Shown here piece by piece: positions 1 through 7,478 of a DNA stretch of 64,000 nt (its first letter is position 1; every line of letters begins with the position of its first letter). A program made the position numbers and the translations under genes. The DNA lies in NCBI RefSeq assembly GCF_042675705.1, contig NZ_JBHTJJ010000001.1. One strand, 5' to 3'. The stretch comes from Ruegeria arenilitoris. Lineage in GTDB: Bacteria > Pseudomonadota > Alphaproteobacteria > Rhodobacterales > Rhodobacteraceae. The notes below the pieces were generated by a model, which was given only the letters and a program-made list of their open reading frames with translations, did no database searches and was not told the origin of the DNA.

Positions 1-339
1 CTGGTTGTAGGCTTCGACCATCTTGTCACCTTTGAAGCGCGCCATCACTTGGCCTGTGACCTCCAAGGGCGCGCCGTTGTCCGCCCGCGAGGTCCGCACA
101 TGCAGAACGGCCGACGCCCAATCGCCGTTTTCGATAATTTTGGGCAAATCCACCTGAATTTCGCCCAGAACGTGCCGGAAGGCCATGACCAGGTCGCGAA
201 AGTCGTCCGCGCCGACCTGCATTTCGGGTATCAGCCCTTCGGCCATCGTTTCCGGGGCAAAATACTGGTCGATCGCGTCAATATTGCCTTTTTCCCAGAC
301 CTCGGAATACCAGGCCCTGAGTATCTCTGAATGAGTCAT
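1..339 (-). CDS. SnoaL-like / ester-cyclase-type protein (partial, runs off the left edge)
   Basis: The reverse strand reads openly from ATG at 339 to base 1 with no stop, so only the first 113 codons are present. A good ribosome binding site (AGGAG) lies just upstream of the ATG. The N-terminus MTHSEILRAWYSEVW and the pattern of a short alpha-helix followed by beta-strand segments (for example VTGQVMARFKGDKMVEAYNQ at the cut end) fit the NTF2-fold SnoaL-like polyketide cyclase / ester cyclase superfamily. Proteins of this type are small cytoplasmic enzymes or binding proteins of varied function, so no reaction is assigned. It is transcribed away from ssrA. Function is inferred from fold-type resemblance only. 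Confidence 0.6.
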   Translation of the reverse strand, partial: MTHSEILRAWYSEVWEKGNIDAIDQYFAPETMAEGLIPEMQVGADDFRDLVMAFRHVLGEIQVDLPKIIENGDWASAVLHVRTSRADNGAPLEVTGQVMARFKGDKMVEAYNQ

Positions 340-437
340 CCCAACTCTCCTGTCTGTCTTCCGCTACTTTGAATGACAGGAGTGAACAGTTTCTGAATGG
401 CGGCCAAATTCGGCGCAAAAACTCAGACAAAATCTAG

Positions 438-748
438 GGAAATGCAGGTTTCTGTTGCCAGGTACCTGCGAACCCCGCCTTACGCGGCTAGGCGCAAGGA
501 CTTAAGTTTCGGTCTGGTTACTGCTTACGCAGCAACGGCAACCGGAGCACGATTGTCATTTGCAATTGTACTGTTTTCGCCGGTAACGGTGGCAGACAGC
601 CGGGACAAAGCTAACCCCTTTAGACGTTCGTCGATCCTGTTTCGGCCCCATGATCCCCAAATGAAGGATGTATGGTGGAGCCGCCGGGTACCGCCCCCGG
701 GTCCGATCCGCTTATTACGAGCGCGTTTATGTCCATAGTCCCGAAGGA
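438..748 (-). ncRNA. ssrA: Transfer-messenger RNA, circularly permuted two-piece form (ssrA)
   Basis: tmRNA rescues stalled ribosomes and tags the nascent chain for proteolysis. On the minus strand the acceptor piece comes first and ends in GGCTCCACCA at 673. A spacer of about 23 nt (650-672) follows, then the coding piece starts at 649 with GGGGCCGAAACAGG. The first seven bases, GGGGCCG, pair with CGGCTCC of the acceptor piece to rebuild the acceptor stem across the cut, the hallmark of the alphaproteobacterial permuted gene. The tag frame at 563-525 encodes ANDNRAPVAVAA followed by TAA. A distal stem GCAGGT/ACCTGC lies at 444-469. The outer ends, especially the 3' end near 438, are approximate. 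Confidence 0.93.
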
Positions 749-755
749 CAGCATT

Positions 756-784
756 TATATAGGTGAGGATTTTTGCGGATGCAA
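756..784 (-). promoter_or_regulatory. Probable sigma-70 promoter of ssrA
   Basis: On the minus strand a TTGCAT hexamer (779-784) is separated by 17 bases from TATATA (756-761). This places transcription start near 748, shortly before the acceptor piece. It rests on consensus resemblance only. Confidence 0.5.
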
Positions 785-822
785 ACCCCCAAAGCGCGAG
801 ACGATCGTGATTTTTCAACCGT

Positions 823-1185
823 TCACGCGGGCTTGGAGAGGTTGGCGGCGATCAGCCAGATCGCCAGCACCAGCTCGATTCCGCCGAAGGTCAACGCCTT
901 GGCCAAGGGGGGATTGTCCAGCAAAACGGACACGAACCGACCCAGCGCCGCGCCCGCATAGACCACGCCCAGCATCGCGTAGGCCATCGGGTGGTTCAGC
1001 CACAATACGGCGATGCCGGTCACGACAAACAGCCCGCCGACCGAGGCCCGCATCTCGCTGAGGCCCATCGTGCTGTTGGTGGGCGCAAGGTCCAGAGAGG
1101 CCGCCGTCCAAGCCGGAGCCAGAAAGCCGAAAAGGCCAAAGCCGATGGTCAGAAGGGCTGCGATGATGTTGAGTGTTCCGGTCAT
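823..1185 (-). CDS. DUF4345-like small integral membrane protein
   Basis: A 120-residue, very hydrophobic protein with about four membrane-spanning stretches: residues 1-25, then around GGLFVVTGIAVLW, YAMLGVVYAGAALG and GGIELVLAIWLIAA near the C-terminus. The last segment and overall size match the DUF4345 family, whose function is unknown. The open frame extends further upstream, but ATG at 1185 is preferred because a GAGG motif precedes it and the membrane segment begins there. It lies between ssrA and the membrane protein at 1250-1900, all on the minus strand, and may be the last gene of the methanethiol oxidase transcription unit. Confidence 0.65.
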   Translation of the reverse strand: MTGTLNIIAALLTIGFGLFGFLAPAWTAASLDLAPTNSTMGLSEMRASVGGLFVVTGIAVLWLNHPMAYAMLGVVYAGAALGRFVSVLLDNPPLAKALTFGGIELVLAIWLIAANLSKPA

Positions 1186-1249
1186 GGGGGCCTCGCGTTT
1201 CAAATGCCTGCCCATCGAACCTAATCTGTTTCGGGGCAGGGGGAAGACC

Positions 1250-1900
1250 TCAGATTGCGGCCCAGAGGCCGAGCACGCCCACAAGAATCAGGCTGAGCGC
1301 CCAGACCATTTCCAGGTTGAACCAGCTGCGCGACAGAAACTGCAGGCCCAGCCAGCGATAGACCGCGAAGGCCAGCGCGCCGCCGCCCAGCATCATCGCG
1401 CCTGTATGGACCGCGGCCACAGCCAGAACCAGCAGGCCATTGCTGCCCATGATCTCGGACACGGCTCTGTGGCCGGTATCCAACTCGTCCAGCCCGCACA
1501 GGCCCAGATAGATCGGGACCAGCATCAGCGCCGCACCATGCGCCAGCGCCACCAGAAACGACCACAGCGCCAGCCGGCTGGGCGGCACGCGCGCCAGGAA
1601 CCGTGGGTGGCGCCGGGTGATAGCGATGTAGAGGCCCATGGCGATCACGATCAGGGCCGCTCCGATCCGGATTTCGCGCTGATAGTCTACAAGGATGGTC
1701 ATCAGCGCAAAGGGCAGCAGCACGCCCAGCATCGCCACGAAATGCCCGCCCGCCAGCGCTGCCAACGCGCGCCAGAGGGCGGATTGGCGTTGTTCCATCA
1801 ATGCCGCCGACACGGCCAACGGCCAGCCCATGCCGGGGTTCAACCCGTGATAGGCGCCGCTCAGAACAACGGCCAGCCAAAGGCCGGCCGTCGATGTCAT
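1250..1900 (-). CDS. Multi-pass membrane protein downstream of methanethiol oxidase
   Basis: A 216-residue protein with about six hydrophobic segments. It has conserved-looking polar motifs inside or beside them: HGLNPGMGWP near the start, GGHFVAM, ALAHGAALM and AAVHTGAMM. Repeated His-Gly-Ala/Leu motifs in the membrane recall metal-transporter folds such as HupE/UreJ or NiCoT, but I cannot assign a family with certainty. The ATG at 1900 is chosen because it lies 13 bases after the stop of the oxidase gene and fits a membrane N-terminus; the longer frame would overlap that gene. The tight spacing suggests co-transcription with the oxidase, so a role in metal supply or substrate export is possible but unproven. 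Confidence 0.6.
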   Translation of the reverse strand: MTSTAGLWLAVVLSGAYHGLNPGMGWPLAVSAALMEQRQSALWRALAALAGGHFVAMLGVLLPFALMTILVDYQREIRIGAALIVIAMGLYIAITRRHPRFLARVPPSRLALWSFLVALAHGAALMLVPIYLGLCGLDELDTGHRAVSEIMGSNGLLVLAVAAVHTGAMMLGGGALAFAVYRWLGLQFLSRSWFNLEMVWALSLILVGVLGLWAAI

Positions 1901-1913
1901 CAAGACGTCCAAT

Positions 1914-3314
1914 TCAGACCGAAGGGTAGCAGAAACTGTCGGTGGAGCAGTCTCCTCCCTCAAGCCGGATCTGGTGGCTGCGATACCCATTCGGGAAATC
2001 CACCCAGAAATCCTTGTCCAGTGTCAGGCCGCCTTTTTCGCCCACATCCGCCTTGACCATCGCAGCGCCGCGATCGCCGGGATAGAATTGGTCATCCCAT
2101 GTGGAATAGAGCGAATTGGTCCAGTAGACGCGTTTGCCGTCGCGGCTGATCTCGACCATCTGCGGGCCATAACCAAAGTCCTTGCCGTTGGGATGCTTGG
2201 TTTTCTTGACGATTCCGCCGATCTCGACCTTGCCGGCCAGCTTGGGTTTCATCGGGTCCGAAACATCGTATTGGTGCATTTCACCGGTGCCCCAGCACGC
2301 GACGTACAGATATTTGTCGTCCAGACTCAGATCGATGTCGGTCACCAGCGGCGGCACCGCCGAGAACCCTTTGAGTAGATCGGGAAGATCATTCGGATCA
2401 GCGGGTTGCGGATCGATCGTGATGGTCTTCTTGGCCTCGAAGCTGCCATCCTTGTTGCGCCACCAGGTAAAGATCGCACCCTGAAGATTGGTGGTGTCGA
2501 CCACCACGCCGCAGAACCCGTATTGTTTGACCGGGTCATGCGCCGGCCGGATTTCCAGCGCCATCTGGTGGTTCTCGCCCAGGTCGATGGTCTGGATGTT
2601 GGTGCGGTCGCGCAGGTTCCAGAAATGGATCCGGTGGCCATATTTGTTCGACAGCAGATCTTCGGCCACGATCCCGTTTTCGAATTGCGGGGGCAGACCC
2701 CATTCGGAACTGACCATGTAGTCACGCGGCAGGTTCCACCAGAAATCATAGTGCTTGTCCTGCACGCCGCGCTCGATCTCGTAACGTCCGATGATGTCGA
2801 AGGTTTCGCAATCCATGATGAAGATGCCCGGAGGCCCATCGGTGCCATCTGGTCCGCCGCCGCCCAAGGTGCTGACATAGATACCTTCGGGTCCGCAATG
2901 GATCGTGTGGGGGCGGGAATACCCCGTCTTTGCAAAGACTTCTTCGGGTTCGATGATCTTGTGGATTTTGGCCTTCAGCGGCTCTTTCACGTCAATCACG
3001 TAGATCCGGCTGGAACGGATACCGGGGATGATCAAGTACCGGCGCTCAAGAAAAGCATGGCCGGTCAGCGGAGACAGGGCCGAGGAACAGGCGTTCCATC
3101 CGAAATGGTGAAACTCGTCGCCCTTGTTGGGCATCATCACCTTGTGAACGATCTTGCCATAATCGCCCGAAGTTGGGTCGACATTCACAACCGCCAGGCC
3201 ATCGGGCTGCGAAAAATCGGGGCTGAGCATCAGCGTAAAGGCCAAGGTCTCGGGCGGGGCCTCCATGGCCATCTTGGCGGATGGATAAAATGTTGGATCC
3301 GGTCTTTTGTTCAT
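1914..3314 (-). CDS. mtoX: SELENBP1-family methanethiol oxidase
   Basis: A 466-residue protein of the selenium-binding protein 56 (SELENBP1) family, the same size as human SELENBP1. Characterised bacterial members are copper-dependent oxidases that convert methanethiol to formaldehyde, sulfide and hydrogen peroxide. Family signatures seen are FHHFGWNACSS, SSRIYVIDV, HTIHCGPEG, DFWWNLPRDYMVSSEWG, DIDLSLDDKYLYVACWG and SLYSTWDDQFYPG. No signal peptide is evident. The C-terminus has GGDCSTD followed by SFCYPSV instead of the usual short GGDCSSDIW end. Start ATG 3314 has a GGAGG site eight bases upstream; the frame extends ten codons more without one. Its neighbour dmdA starts the pathway that produces methanethiol, which supports the call. 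Confidence 0.88.
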   Translation of the reverse strand: MNKRPDPTFYPSAKMAMEAPPETLAFTLMLSPDFSQPDGLAVVNVDPTSGDYGKIVHKVMMPNKGDEFHHFGWNACSSALSPLTGHAFLERRYLIIPGIRSSRIYVIDVKEPLKAKIHKIIEPEEVFAKTGYSRPHTIHCGPEGIYVSTLGGGGPDGTDGPPGIFIMDCETFDIIGRYEIERGVQDKHYDFWWNLPRDYMVSSEWGLPPQFENGIVAEDLLSNKYGHRIHFWNLRDRTNIQTIDLGENHQMALEIRPAHDPVKQYGFCGVVVDTTNLQGAIFTWWRNKDGSFEAKKTITIDPQPADPNDLPDLLKGFSAVPPLVTDIDLSLDDKYLYVACWGTGEMHQYDVSDPMKPKLAGKVEIGGIVKKTKHPNGKDFGYGPQMVEISRDGKRVYWTNSLYSTWDDQFYPGDRGAAMVKADVGEKGGLTLDKDFWVDFPNGYRSHQIRLEGGDCSTDSFCYPSV

Positions 3315-3333
3315 AACGTCCTCCCGTAAGTCA

Positions 3334-3353
3334 TTGAAAATCAATTTTATTGA
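3334..3353. promoter_or_regulatory. Possible regulatory palindromes upstream of mtoX
   Basis: Two overlapping symmetrical elements lie 20-39 bases upstream of the mtoX start: TTGAAAATCAA (3334-3344) and TCAATTTTATTGA (3341-3353). They share TCAA, giving an alternating TTGA/TCAA/TTGA pattern. The spacing does not match an FNR box. They sit in the 127-base gap between mtoX and the GntR gene. A role as operator is inference only. Confidence 0.25.
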
Positions 3354-3441
3354 GAGTGCCGGTCTTCCCGCCGGATGATGGTCTGCCTGCTCGAGTGTCC
3401 TTTCCGTTGATGTGATGCGTCAAGAAGTATTCAGTGTGTCT

Positions 3442-4173
3442 TCAGGCCGGTTTCCGGCGACGTTCGGCCACGTCATGGGCCAGGCGGCGGGTGTAGGTTT
3501 CCAAGTCGACCAGAGCTGCGTCGACTGTTTCGGCGTCCTGCGCCTCCAGCGCGTCGGCGATCTTGCTGTGCAGGCGGATGATCTCTTCGCGCGAGCGGGC
3601 GGTGAAGGTGATCATGTTCATCAGGGGCTGCATCGCCTCGACCGCTCCGGCCAGTTGATAGGACAGGACAGGGTTGCCCGCACCATCGACCAGCGCCCGG
3701 TGAAAGGCCACGTCCGACGCACAGAAGGCCTCATCCGTCAGGCCGGGCTGCGCCTGCCGGAAGATCTCCGCGCGCATGGTGGCCAGTTGATCGGCGGTGC
3801 GCCGTTGGGCGGACAAGGGCGCGCAGGCCCGCTCCAACGCATAGCGGGCCTCGCAAGCGGTGTCGAAACTGACCTCGTTCATCGACAGCAGCAGCGTCGA
3901 AGTCGTGATCTGCTGGGAATAGGCGTCCTGGAAACTCAGCCGATTGACGAAGGCACCCCCCGTCGCGCCGCGCTGGGTGCGGATTAGCGATTGCGCCGCC
4001 AGCCGTTTCAGCGCCTCGCGCACGGTGGGGCGCGACACCTGGAACTGGTCCGCCAGTTCGGATTCCGAGGGCAGGCGCTCGTCCACGATCAGCTCTCCTG
4101 ATACGATGGCATCGCGGATGGCTTGGGCGATCTGTGCAGACAGGTCGGTGCTTCTCTGAGGATCGATTTTCAT
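3442..4173 (-). CDS. GntR-family transcriptional regulator, FadR/FCD subfamily (likely DMSP regulator)
   Basis: A 243-residue regulator. The N-terminal winged helix covers about residues 10-75 (LPSESELADQFQVSRPTVRE is the recognition region). The C-terminal all-helical FCD ligand domain contains DVAFHRALVDGAGN and RLHSKIADAL, with His and Asp residues of the kind that bind a metal in this subfamily. It lies between mtoX and the divergent dmdA operon. A GntR-type gene next to dmdA is known in Ruegeria pomeroyi, where it represses dmdA-acuI and responds to acrylate-derived metabolites; the same role is inferred here. Two symmetrical sites in its own promoter region (4203-4226) are probable targets, implying autoregulation. 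Confidence 0.85.
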   Translation of the reverse strand: MKIDPQRSTDLSAQIAQAIRDAIVSGELIVDERLPSESELADQFQVSRPTVREALKRLAAQSLIRTQRGATGGAFVNRLSFQDAYSQQITTSTLLLSMNEVSFDTACEARYALERACAPLSAQRRTADQLATMRAEIFRQAQPGLTDEAFCASDVAFHRALVDGAGNPVLSYQLAGAVEAMQPLMNMITFTARSREEIIRLHSKIADALEAQDAETVDAALVDLETYTRRLAHDVAERRRKPA

Positions 4174-4202
4174 ATTCTGCAGGCCGCCGTGAAAAATTTA
4201 TT

Positions 4203-4226
4203 TGTCTGACATTTAAAAGTCTGACA
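4203..4226. promoter_or_regulatory. Tandem FadR/GntR-like operators in the divergent gntR/dmd promoter
   Basis: The 11-base sequence GTCTGACATTT occurs twice, at 4204-4214 and 4219-4229, 15 bases apart. Each copy holds the dyad GTC-N-GAC, extended in the first to TGTC-T-GACA (4203-4211). This matches the general TNGTCNGACNA form of FadR-subfamily operators. On the minus strand the repeats overlap a possible promoter for gntR (TTGCTT, 17 bases, TAAATG). They lie 30-56 bases upstream of the DUF2182 start at 4259, so one regulator could control both directions. Confidence 0.6.
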
Positions 4227-4258
4227 TTTGAAAAGCAAGCACCGAGTCGGGAGGGAAC

Positions 4259-5050
4259 ATGAGTCGGGCACTTCTACGCAACGGTTTGTGGCTGGGCTTT
4301 TTCGTCCTGATCCTGTGGGCCTGGTGGGTGATGTACACCATGAGCCGCGACATGGGCGTCGATTGGATTGGCCGACCCGGGCCGATGGCCGAAGCGATGC
4401 GTGCAATGGATCCCCGCATGGACATGTACATGCCGATGGCCGAGTTCGGCCCGCTGTTCGTGATGTGGGCGATCATGATGGCCGCGATGATGCTTCCGAC
4501 GTTGGTTCCAACACTGAGAAGCTATGAGGATTTGATCCAGAGCGCCAATGGAACAAGGCTCGGGTGGGTCGGCGTTCTGTTGGGTTATTTCGTGGTCTGG
4601 GCCGGGTTCGCCGCGTTGATCACAGGTGTTCAGCTGGCTTTGCTGTTCGGGGGCGTGATCGACATGCTGGGCATTGCCAAATCTCCGCTCTTTGCTGCCG
4701 GCCTTCTGATCGCCGTCGGCGCCTTTCAATTCACGCGGGCCAAGGAGGTGTGCCACGGGGTATGTCATGCACCCATGACCTATTTCCTTGGACACTGGCG
4801 CACCGGATTCTCTGGCGGTCTGCGCATGGGGCTGGGGCTTGGCGCCTTTTGTGTCGGCTGCTGCTGGGGGTTCATGGCGCTTGGCTTTGTCGGAGGCGTG
4901 ATGAGCCTGTTGTGGATGGGCTTGGCGACCCTGTTCATGGTGTTGGAGAAATTGCCCCAGATCGGTCATGTTCTGACACGGCCGCTGGGTTTCGCTTTGA
5001 TTGCAGGTGGCCTTGGGCTGCTGATCTACCCAATTGCATACGGAGGATAA
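4259..5050 (+). CDS. DUF2182 integral membrane protein, Met-rich
   Basis: A 263-residue membrane protein with six to seven hydrophobic segments, of the DUF2182 family (predicted metal-binding membrane proteins, function unknown). Family features are MWAIMMAAMMLP (about residues 69-80) and the Cys/His motif KEVCHGVCHAPM. Between the first two membrane segments is a short loop crowded with methionines (MAEAMRAMDP, then MDMYMPMAEF), a composition typical of copper-handling proteins. A strong GGAGG site precedes the ATG. It is the first gene of the operon leading to dmdA and is separated by four bases from the DUF1326 gene, a pairing I recall from other genomes. Metal transport to the copper enzyme MtoX is a hypothesis from composition and context. 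Confidence 0.8.
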   Translation: MSRALLRNGLWLGFFVLILWAWWVMYTMSRDMGVDWIGRPGPMAEAMRAMDPRMDMYMPMAEFGPLFVMWAIMMAAMMLPTLVPTLRSYEDLIQSANGTRLGWVGVLLGYFVVWAGFAALITGVQLALLFGGVIDMLGIAKSPLFAAGLLIAVGAFQFTRAKEVCHGVCHAPMTYFLGHWRTGFSGGLRMGLGLGAFCVGCCWGFMALGFVGGVMSLLWMGLATLFMVLEKLPQIGHVLTRPLGFALIAGGLGLLIYPIAYGG

Positions 5051-5054
5051 GCCG

Positions 5055-5759
5055 ATGGCAAAAAACAGAAAACCCGATGCCGACAAGCTGCCGGTCAGTC
5101 AGCGAATTGACAGCCGGATGCCCAATCCCAAGCGCCGCGAGATGAGCCCGACGGACTGGGCCATCAAGGGTGAGCTTATTCTGAACTGCTCCTGCGACGT
5201 GTTCTGCCCCTGCGTGGTTTCGCTTGGGGCGCATCCTCCGACCGAAGGGCATTGTCATGCGTGGATGGGCGTGATCATCGACGAGGGACACTATGAAGGT
5301 GAGGACTTGTCGGGTCTGAACGTCGGTCTGCTGGTCGATATTCCCGGCCGGATGGGCGAAGGCCAGTGGAAGGTCGCCGCTTACGTGGATGAGCGCGCAA
5401 GTGGCAAGGCGTACAACGGCCTGCTGCAGATTTTCAGCGGGCAGGCCGGTGGCACAACTGGGCTGTTCACGATGCTGGTGAGTGAAATTATCGGCGCCGA
5501 GCGTGCTCCGGTGCAGATCGAACGCGACGGCAACAAACGCCGCATCGTCATCGGCCGCAAGATCCAGGGTGAGATCGAGATGCTGGCAGGCAAAGACCCC
5601 GAACATCCTGTCATGGTTTCGAATTCCAAATATTGGATGGGTCCGGACATCATCGTGGCGCGTGGCACCAAGTCGAAGGTGCGCGACTATGGTCGTGTCT
5701 GGGATTTCGGCGGCAAATCGGCCGAAATCTGCCCGATCGACTGGCATGGACCCAAGTGA
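5055..5759 (+). CDS. DUF1326 protein with N-terminal Cys cluster
   Basis: A 234-residue soluble protein. After a polar N-terminal extension of about 40 residues comes LNCSCDVFCPCVV, giving Cys45, Cys47, Cys51 and Cys53, then GHCHAW (His66, Cys67, His68). This C-x-C-x3-C-x-C plus HCH arrangement is the mark of DUF1326 and looks like a metal site. The remainder is a beta-rich domain (GLLVDIPGRMGEGQWKVAAY). The start at 5055 has GGAGG eight bases upstream, immediately after the DUF2182 stop; an upstream ATG in frame overlaps that gene and lacks such a site. Likely a partner of DUF2182, perhaps a metallochaperone, in an operon with dmdA. Confidence 0.8.
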   Translation: MAKNRKPDADKLPVSQRIDSRMPNPKRREMSPTDWAIKGELILNCSCDVFCPCVVSLGAHPPTEGHCHAWMGVIIDEGHYEGEDLSGLNVGLLVDIPGRMGEGQWKVAAYVDERASGKAYNGLLQIFSGQAGGTTGLFTMLVSEIIGAERAPVQIERDGNKRRIVIGRKIQGEIEMLAGKDPEHPVMVSNSKYWMGPDIIVARGTKSKVRDYGRVWDFGGKSAEICPIDWHGPK

Positions 5760-6286
5760 TGATCACCGGCGCCTATGCTCGGCAGATGGCCCGCTATAAC
5801 CGCTGGCAGAACAGCCAGTTGGCGGGTTTTCTTCAAGAGCTTTCGCCCGAGGAGTTGATCCGCGAACGCGGAGCGTTTTTCGGGTCGATCCTGGGGACTG
5901 CCAACCATCTGCTGTGGGGCGACTGGATCTGGATGTCCCGGTTCGACAAAGGACCGGGGCCTGAAAGCAATCCGCACCGCAAGGGCGGCGGTATTCACGA
6001 AAGCGTCCACCTGTGCCCGGATCTGGCGCACTGGCTGCCACTACGCGAGACCATCGATGCGCGGATCGATACTTGGGTTGGCACCTTCGGCGACGAGCCG
6101 ATCTCGGGGCCGTTCACATGGTACTCCGCGGCAAAAGAAGAAGACATTACATTACCTTACGCCGTGTGTGTGATACATTTTTTCAATCATCAAACGCATC
6201 ACCGTGGACAAATCCACAAAATGCTGACCGAGGCCGGATCTGGGGCCCCGGTCAGTGATCTCGTTTTCTTGCCCGAGGAGGTCTAA
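5759..6286 (+). CDS. DinB-family protein
   Basis: A 175-residue protein of the DinB/YfiT four-helix-bundle family, whose members are metal-dependent thiol transferases or hydrolases or have unknown roles. The expected metal-binding histidines are visible: one in TANHLLWGDWIW and two in FFNHQTHHRGQIH. The ATG overlaps the DUF1326 stop codon (TGATG), pointing to translational coupling, and the gene ends directly against the dmdA start. A role in handling thiol intermediates, such as methanethiol or acrylate adducts, is attractive given the neighbours, but that is inference. Confidence 0.85.
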   Translation: MITGAYARQMARYNRWQNSQLAGFLQELSPEELIRERGAFFGSILGTANHLLWGDWIWMSRFDKGPGPESNPHRKGGGIHESVHLCPDLAHWLPLRETIDARIDTWVGTFGDEPISGPFTWYSAAKEEDITLPYAVCVIHFFNHQTHHRGQIHKMLTEAGSGAPVSDLVFLPEEV

Positions 6287-7390
6287 GTGCCACAGATTTC
6301 TTTGTCGCGCCGGTTGCGGCGCACGCCGTTCTCCGACGGGGTCGAAGCGGCCGGTGTCAAAGGCTATACCGTTTACAACCGGATGTTGCTGCCGACGGTG
6401 TTTGAAAGCGTCGAGGCCGACTATCGGCATCTCAAGACCCATGTGCAGGTCTGGGACGTGTCTTGCGAGCGGCAGGTCGAACTGCGAGGCCCCGATGCCG
6501 CGCGGCTGATGCAGATGCTGACCCCGCGCGACCTGCGCGGCATGTTGCCGGGCCAGTGCTACTATGTGCCGATCGTGGACGAAACCGGGGGAATGCTGAA
6601 CGACCCGGTGGCAGTGAAACTAGCGGATGACCGCTGGTGGATTTCGATCGCAGACAGCGATTTGCTGTTGTGGGTCAAAGGCTTGGCCAACGGGTATCGA
6701 CTGGATGTTCTGGTGGATGAGCCGGACGTGTCACCTTTGGCGGTGCAGGGACCCAAGGCGGATGACCTGATGGCGCGGGTCTTTGGCGACCGGGTGCGCG
6801 ATATCCGCTTCTTCAAGTTCGATATGTTCCAGTTCGAGGGGCGTGATCTGGCGATTGCGCGGTCGGGCTATTCCAAGCAGGGCGGGTTCGAGATCTATGT
6901 CGAGGGCGGCGACATCGGCATGCCCTTGTGGAACGCGCTGTTTGCCGCCGGAGAGGACCTGCAGGTTCGGGCGGGCTGCCCCAACCTGATCGAGCGGATC
7001 GAGGGCGGGTTGCTGTCCTACGGCAACGACATGACCGACGACAACACGCCCCATGAGTGCGGTTTGGGCAAGTTCTGCAACACGCATACGGCCATTGGCT
7101 GCATCGGGCGGGACGCTCTGCTGCGGGTGGCCAAAGAGGGGCCGGTTCAGCAAATCCGCCCGATCGCGATCGAGGGAGATGCGGTGCCACCCTGTGATCG
7201 GCCGTGGCCGGTCTATGGTGGCGGCAAGCGTGTGGGCCAGGTGACCTCGGCCACCTGGTCGCCGGATTTCCAAACCAACGTGTCGATCGGTATGCTGCGG
7301 CTGAGCCACTGGGAACCGGGAACGCAGGTCGAAGTCGAAACGCCGTCTGGAATGCGGACTGCAATCGTGCAGGACAAGTTCTGGATTTGA
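6287..7390 (+). CDS. dmdA: Dimethylsulfoniopropionate demethylase DmdA
   Basis: A 367-residue GcvT-family protein that transfers a methyl group from DMSP to tetrahydrofolate, leaving methylmercaptopropionate. It aligns closely over its whole length with my memory of the Ruegeria pomeroyi enzyme (364 residues). Matching blocks include RRTPFSDGVEAAGVKGYTVY, HVQVWDVSCERQV, QCYYVP, SPLAVQGP, SKQGGFEIYVEGG and SYGNDMTDDNTPHECGLGKF. The start is GTG at 6287, directly after the preceding stop codon, with GAGGAGG upstream. Position in an operon with acuI, as in R. pomeroyi, strengthens the assignment against other aminomethyltransferases. The methanethiol made later in this pathway is the substrate of the neighbouring MtoX. 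Confidence 0.95.
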   Translation: MPQISLSRRLRRTPFSDGVEAAGVKGYTVYNRMLLPTVFESVEADYRHLKTHVQVWDVSCERQVELRGPDAARLMQMLTPRDLRGMLPGQCYYVPIVDETGGMLNDPVAVKLADDRWWISIADSDLLLWVKGLANGYRLDVLVDEPDVSPLAVQGPKADDLMARVFGDRVRDIRFFKFDMFQFEGRDLAIARSGYSKQGGFEIYVEGGDIGMPLWNALFAAGEDLQVRAGCPNLIERIEGGLLSYGNDMTDDNTPHECGLGKFCNTHTAIGCIGRDALLRVAKEGPVQQIRPIAIEGDAVPPCDRPWPVYGGGKRVGQVTSATWSPDFQTNVSIGMLRLSHWEPGTQVEVETPSGMRTAIVQDKFWI

Positions 7391-7478
7391 GCCGGAAAGG
7401 GCGCACGGGACGCCCCCGAGAAGCATATGGGCCAGATGAGAAATCGCTCGGGCCACGGTCAATGAAAGGAATTGGAAT

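Noticed and set aside
3334..3353. An FNR/Anr site before mtoX
   Set aside because: The spacing between TTGA and TCAA is three bases in one element; the FNR consensus needs six (TTGAT-N4-ATCAA).
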